Positions 60,908-64,000 of a DNA stretch of 64,000 nucleotides are shown here, one piece after another. Position 1 is the first letter of the stretch. Each line of letters starts with the position of its first letter. Source of the DNA: Polaribacter sargassicola (GTDB taxonomy: Bacteria > Bacteroidota > Bacteroidia > Flavobacteriales > Flavobacteriaceae); assembly GCF_021991835.1 (NCBI RefSeq), contig NZ_JAHDAU010000003.1, positions 124,001 to 188,000 of the forward strand, read 5' to 3'. The position numbers and the translations under genes were made by a program. The notes under the pieces are model-generated. The model was not told the origin of the DNA. It made no database searches and saw nothing but the letters and a program-made list of their open reading frames with translations.

Positions 60908-61969
60908 TTAATTAATAATTATTTTATCCTCTTCTATGATATATTTCATATTTGTACTTGCTGCAATATTCTTAACTACTTTATCTATATTTTCATTTAA
61001 ATCTAAGTAACCAGAAAATTTTTCTTTAGCTAACTCTTCGTTTTTTATATTTACTTTTAAATTATAGTATCTAGCAATTCTATTCATTACATAATGCAAA
61101 TCGTTATTTTTAAAGATTAAAAAGCCATCTCTCCAAGAGAAATAATTATTTACATTTACTTTTTCTGATATTATACTCTTACTCTCTTTATTATAAGTTG
61201 CCTTTGTACCTGGTGTAATTTTAATTTTATCTGAATAATGATGCAACTCTGGATCATTATGATAATTAATTTGTACACTTCCGCTTTTTAATACTGTATT
61301 AATTACCCCTTCTTCCGGATAACTTGTAACTCCAAAAACAGTCCCCAACACCTTAACCTCTTGATCTTTAGATATTACTATAAAAGGATGGTTTTTATCG
61401 TGAGCAACATCAAAAATTGCTTCTCCTTCTAAGTACAATTCTCTTCTATCTCCATTAAAAGCCACTGGATATATTAACTTGGAACCCGAATTTAACCATA
61501 CAATAGTTCCGTCTGAAAGGTTTATTTTAGACCTTTTCCCATAAGGAATAATTAACGTATTGTACGCAACTTTACTGTCTCTTGTGGTTTCTTGTTCTAT
61601 TTCTGTATCGTTACCAATTGTTAACTTATTACCAGATTTAGAATAATTAATATTACTATCTTTTTTATCTATTTTTAAGTTTTTTCCATCACCTAAAACC
61701 AATACTACTTCATTTTCTTTACTAAAATCTATAGGTTTAGATTCATTTACAAAATCTGTAATCGAAATAGTTGGTTGGTTTTGATAATACAAAAAACCAC
61801 CTATTAAAAAAACAATTGAAAAAGCTAGACTCATTGCCAGCCCCTTATTTCTTTTACTTCTTCTATAACTAAGGTTATCAACAGAATTTAAAATCTTACT
61901 CTTTAAAGCAGTTTTCTCCAATTCTGTAATTGGTAAAATCTTAACTTTATTAGACTTATTAATTTTCAT
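60908..61969 (-). CDS. FecR-family anti-sigma factor
   Basis: This 353-residue protein has a basic cytosolic N terminus, one membrane helix (about residues 47-62, MSLAFSIVFLIGGFLYY), then the periplasmic FecR domain (SKVAYNTLIIPYGKRSKINLSDGTIVWLNSGSKLIYP near residue 132) and a C-terminal DUF4974-like domain (NNDLHYVMNRIARYYNLKVNIKN). It holds the ECF sigma inactive until the SusC STN domain signals. It is the standard middle part of the sigma/FecR/SusCD series in Bacteroidota. It follows the sigma gene by 98 bases. Confidence 0.92.
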   Translation of the reverse strand: MKINKSNKVKILPITELEKTALKSKILNSVDNLSYRRSKRNKGLAMSLAFSIVFLIGGFLYYQNQPTISITDFVNESKPIDFSKENEVVLVLGDGKNLKIDKKDSNINYSKSGNKLTIGNDTEIEQETTRDSKVAYNTLIIPYGKRSKINLSDGTIVWLNSGSKLIYPVAFNGDRRELYLEGEAIFDVAHDKNHPFIVISKDQEVKVLGTVFGVTSYPEEGVINTVLKSGSVQINYHNDPELHHYSDKIKITPGTKATYNKESKSIISEKVNVNNYFSWRDGFLIFKNNDLHYVMNRIARYYNLKVNIKNEELAKEKFSGYLDLNENIDKVVKNIAASTNMKYIIEEDKIIIN

Positions 61970-62067
61970 ATTGTATTTGTGTTCTGTTTTATTTTTTTTA
62001 ATTTGATTGAATTCTATATAATTAATAGTACATATTAGACTTTATATAGACATATAACTTGTTTTTT

Positions 62068-62763
62068 TTATAAAAAACAACAAGTTAATTGTAAGAATAA
62101 AACAGTAAAATTCAGTTTTCTTAACGCTTTAATTGCCCTATAAACAGATGTTCTTGCAGACTCTACAGAAACACCTATAATCATAGAAATTTCTTCGTAA
62201 GATTTTTCTTGCTCAAACTTTAAAAGCAACACTTCTCTTTGTTTATCACTTAAAGTTTTCATTGCATTTTTCAACCTAATATTTCTTTCAGAAATATGCT
62301 CTTCTTTTATAATATCTTTCTCACAAGAATCTGAATGCTTTTTGTTCATAGCATCTATTTCATAATCAAAATCATCTAAAGAAACGGAGGTGTTTTTTTT
62401 GTAATACTTTTTATTAATCTTTCTTTTTAAAGATTTAAACAAGTAATACTTTACATTATCTGTTTTAGATAAGCTATTTCTATACTTATATAGATCTACA
62501 AATAAATCATGAATACAATCCATAACATACCCTCTATCTTTAGAGTGATACATTCCATAAGAAAATAAAATATTTACATATCTATCATACAGTTCTCCTA
62601 GAGCTGTCTTTTTTCCTTTTTTTAGCTCTGCCCAAATTAAAGCATCAGATTTTTCTTCAGGAAAAACATCATTAGCGCTAGTTTCTACTACTTGATTTAT
62701 TGCAGATGTATTAAGATTGTTCTTTGCTACTAAAGCCAATGCTAACTCTCCATATTCTTGCAT
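62068..62763 (-). CDS. ECF RNA polymerase sigma factor
   Basis: This 231-residue protein has sigma region 2 (ALGELYDRYVNILFSYGMYHSKDRGYVMDCIHDLFVDLYKYRNSL, about residues 54-98) and region 4 (ALKTLSDKQREVLLLKFEQEKSYEEISMIIGVSVESARTSVYRAIKALRK, about 168-217), as in Bacteroidota ECF sigma factors of the FecR-linked group. The first 40 residues are an unusual acidic extension not seen in short ECFs; a later start at codon 45 or so would give a normal length of about 190. It ends in a hydrophobic tail rich in Leu and Phe (LNFTVLFLQLTCCFL), which is common in this subgroup. It is the likely master switch of the susCD locus. Confidence 0.9.
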   Translation of the reverse strand: MQEYGELALALVAKNNLNTSAINQVVETSANDVFPEEKSDALIWAELKKGKKTALGELYDRYVNILFSYGMYHSKDRGYVMDCIHDLFVDLYKYRNSLSKTDNVKYYLFKSLKRKINKKYYKKNTSVSLDDFDYEIDAMNKKHSDSCEKDIIKEEHISERNIRLKNAMKTLSDKQREVLLLKFEQEKSYEEISMIIGVSVESARTSVYRAIKALRKLNFTVLFLQLTCCFL

Positions 62764-63046
62764 AAATTTTTCATTTTATATTCTTACTCTATTAATATGT
62801 TGTAAGGGCAACACAGTATATTAAGTAAACCATTTTAGTTTTATAGACGAAATTATCATATAATTATTAAAAAAGATCATTTTAAGAAAAATATTAAACA
62901 AAAATACCATTTACATAAAAAAAACACACATAAATTACCATATTATTACCTATACCTCAACAACACAAGTAACAAAAACTATATTGCTTAGTTTAAGGTT
63001 TAATTAAATAACAGGTATAATTGACAATAATTCTCTCTTTTTAAAA
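62764..63046. other. Intergenic region upstream of the ECF sigma gene
   Basis: This AT-rich stretch, about 350 bases including the tRNA terminator, has no reading frame of note. A TAnnTTCG-type box (TAATTTCG, minus strand, 62848-62855) lies 85 bases before the sigma start. A TGTTG/CAACA hairpin (62799-62813) lies between them. Nothing else is clear. Confidence 0.45.
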
Positions 63047-63088
63047 AACAAAAAACCTATAAGACACTTATCTTATAGGTTTTTATAA
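63047..63088 (-). terminator. Terminator of tRNA-Ser / rimM transcript
   Basis: AAAAACCTATAAGA (63051-63064) pairs with TCTTATAGGTTTTT (63071-63084), with T-runs. It lies 33 bases after the tRNA 3' end. Confidence 0.85.
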
Positions 63089-63116
63089 CTCTGTAACAAT
63101 TTGTAAGTTTTTTTAG

Positions 63117-63203
63117 CAGAAAGGAAGGGATTCGAACCCTCGATACCGTTACCAGTATACTACCTTTCCAGGGTAGCTCTTTCGACCACTCAGACACCTT
63201 TCT
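63117..63203 (-). tRNA. tRNA-Ser (anticodon GGA)
   Basis: This 87-base leftward tRNA has a seven-pair acceptor stem AGAAAGG / CCTTTCT, then TG, the D arm, and the anticodon arm CTACC-CTGGAAA-GGTAG with anticodon GGA. A long variable arm (class II, serine type; TATACTGGTAACGGTATC) and the TPsiC arm GAGGG-TTCGAATC-CCTTC follow. CCA is not encoded after the discriminator G. It reads UCC and UCU serine codons. Its first two bases are part of the rimM stop codon. Confidence 0.95.
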
Positions 63204-63726
63204 AAATATACAAGGCAATTAAACCTTCTGGTGCCTCTACTTTTATTATTTTATTTTCTCTGTCTACCTTTTTTATAAAGTCATCAACCATAGGAATAAA
63301 GATTTCTGTACCATCTCTATCTATTTCAAAAAGTGGTTGTGCTGCTTTATCATTTATATAAACGATTTTACCAACTTCGCCAAAATTAACATCTACAACT
63401 GTAAAGCCAATTACTTCGTGATAATAAAATTTATCACCTGTAAGTTTAGGCAACATTGTATTTGGTAAATAGATTTCGCATTTTAGAATTGATTCTGCTT
63501 CTTCTTCTGAATATACATCTTCAAACTGAACACGTAGTTGATTTCCTTTGTGTAGTGAGCTTTTTTCAATAAAAAATGGAACCAAGTTTGTGCCAAATTC
63601 GACATAAACTGATTCCATTTCTGTGTACAACTCAGGTTCATCTGTATCTAATTTGATAACAACTTCACCTTTAAAACTATATTTTGTTACGATTTTGCCT
63701 AAATAAAAACAATCTTCTTTACGCAT
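63202..63726 (-). CDS. rimM: Ribosome maturation factor RimM
   Basis: This 174-residue protein binds S19 and helps 30S maturation. It begins RKEDCFYLGKIVTKYSFKGEVVIKLDTDEPELY, with the conserved GxI-x(4,5)-GxxGEV-like start. The C-terminal PRC-barrel (YYHEVIGFTVVDVNFGEVGKIVYIND, then PLFEIDRDGTEIFIPMVDDFIKKVD) is clear. Length fits (about 170). Its gene lies 19 bases after rpsP, the usual order rpsP-rimM in bacteria. The TAG stop at 63202-63204 overlaps the 5' end of tRNA-Ser by two bases, so the tRNA is probably cut from the rimM transcript. Confidence 0.95.
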   Translation of the reverse strand: MRKEDCFYLGKIVTKYSFKGEVVIKLDTDEPELYTEMESVYVEFGTNLVPFFIEKSSLHKGNQLRVQFEDVYSEEEAESILKCEIYLPNTMLPKLTGDKFYYHEVIGFTVVDVNFGEVGKIVYINDKAAQPLFEIDRDGTEIFIPMVDDFIKKVDRENKIIKVEAPEGLIALYI

Positions 63727-63745
63727 TGTCGTATAAATTTATAAT

Positions 63746-64000
63746 TTATTCTGCTGTATTTTCTTCTGTTGTTGCTTCTTCAGCAACCTCTTCTTCTACA
63801 ACTGGTTTAGCTGCTTCAATTCTAGCTTCATTAACAGCTTTTTCTGCTGCAAATGCTTTTGCTTTAGCATCAGCTTGCGCTGCGCTTAAACCTTCTTCTT
63901 TTGCAGAAATTTTTGCTGCTTTTTCTTCTAACCAAGCTGCAAATTTAGCATCTGCCTGCTCTTGAGTTAAAGCTCCTTTTCTAATACCACCAACTAAATG
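63746..64000 (-). CDS. rpsP: Ribosomal protein S16, C-terminal part
   Basis: The 5' part lies beyond the window. The 84 visible residues begin HLVGGIRKGALTQEQADAKFAAWLEEKAAKISA and continue into a long Ala-, Glu- and Lys-rich tail that ends EEATTEENTAE. The core of S16 is only about 80 residues, so most of what is seen is the long C-terminal extension typical of Bacteroidota S16. It stands directly before rimM, the conserved gene order. The tail is highly charged and probably disordered or helical. Confidence 0.88.
   Translation of the reverse strand, partial: HLVGGIRKGALTQEQADAKFAAWLEEKAAKISAKEEGLSAAQADAKAKAFAAEKAVNEARIEAAKPVVEEEVAEEATTEENTAE

Noticed and set aside
50849..62763. Calling the locus a classical polysaccharide utilisation locus
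   Set aside because: No glycoside hydrolase, lyase, esterase or sulfatase is present; only SusC/SusD and the regulators are shared with such loci.
1..64000. CRISPR arrays, insertion sequences, rRNA genes
   Set aside because: No regularly spaced direct repeats, transposase genes, terminal inverted repeats with target duplications or rRNA sequence were seen.

Overview
The window is an AT-rich bacterial chromosome segment from a member of the Bacteroidota, most likely a marine Flavobacteriaceae close to Polaribacter or Tenacibaculum (inference, no database search was possible). The support is a type IX secretion (T9SS) type B sorting domain paired with PorP/SprF, a SusC/SusD pair with ECF sigma and FecR, TAnnTTTG -7 promoter boxes, and many Flavobacteriia-type families (DUF4920, DUF5686, DUF6146, MnmD without MnmC). 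There is no sign of a prophage, insertion sequence or CRISPR array.

Layout. 1-485 is the end of a CorA-type magnesium transporter. 0.5-19.7 kb is mostly housekeeping and envelope genes: a cyclase-family protein, hemW, ruvC, a flippase-like protein with a family 2 glycosyltransferase carrying an inserted palindromic repeat, a structured intergenic RNA, a 43-residue membrane protein, mnmD, two lipoproteins, ilvE, marC, a MazG-like protein, a large T9SS cargo with PorP/SprF, tag, folA, thyA, a nucleoside transporter and a bifunctional nuclease. 20-23.2 kb holds a membrane pyrophosphatase and a soluble pyrophosphatase. 23.3-30.3 kb has a DUF5686 outer-membrane protein, pdhB, a multi-pass membrane protein and etfBA. 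30.5-32.9 kb is an envelope-stress-like group (DUF1328, AraC regulator, DUF6327, holin-like, YtxH). 33.0-36.6 kb is pxpABC for 5-oxoproline with an NRAMP-fold transporter that lacks the usual metal ligands. pckA, DUF423, trmN and a lipoprotein follow.

40.1-49.8 kb is a complete L-fucose locus. Uptake is by FucP, followed by a mutarotase, FucI, a FucK-type kinase and a class II aldolase. AldA and an FMN alpha-hydroxy-acid oxidase then take lactaldehyde through lactate to pyruvate. A divergently placed AraC regulator lies between the arms, and a 13-bp element is shared by the two promoter regions.

49.9-62.8 kb is a nutrient-acquisition locus reading leftward: ECF sigma, FecR, SusC with an STN domain, SusD, a Tat-exported M19 dipeptidase homologue lacking part of its metal site, a seven-repeat FG-GAP protein, an amidohydrolase lipoprotein, a lipoprotein RidA and a secreted UlaG-like metallo-hydrolase. 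It has no glycoside hydrolase, so its substrate is more likely a peptide or amide than a glycan. This is the best candidate for an undescribed system. The window ends with a tRNA-Ser(GGA) whose 5' end overlaps the rimM stop codon, then rimM and the end of rpsP.
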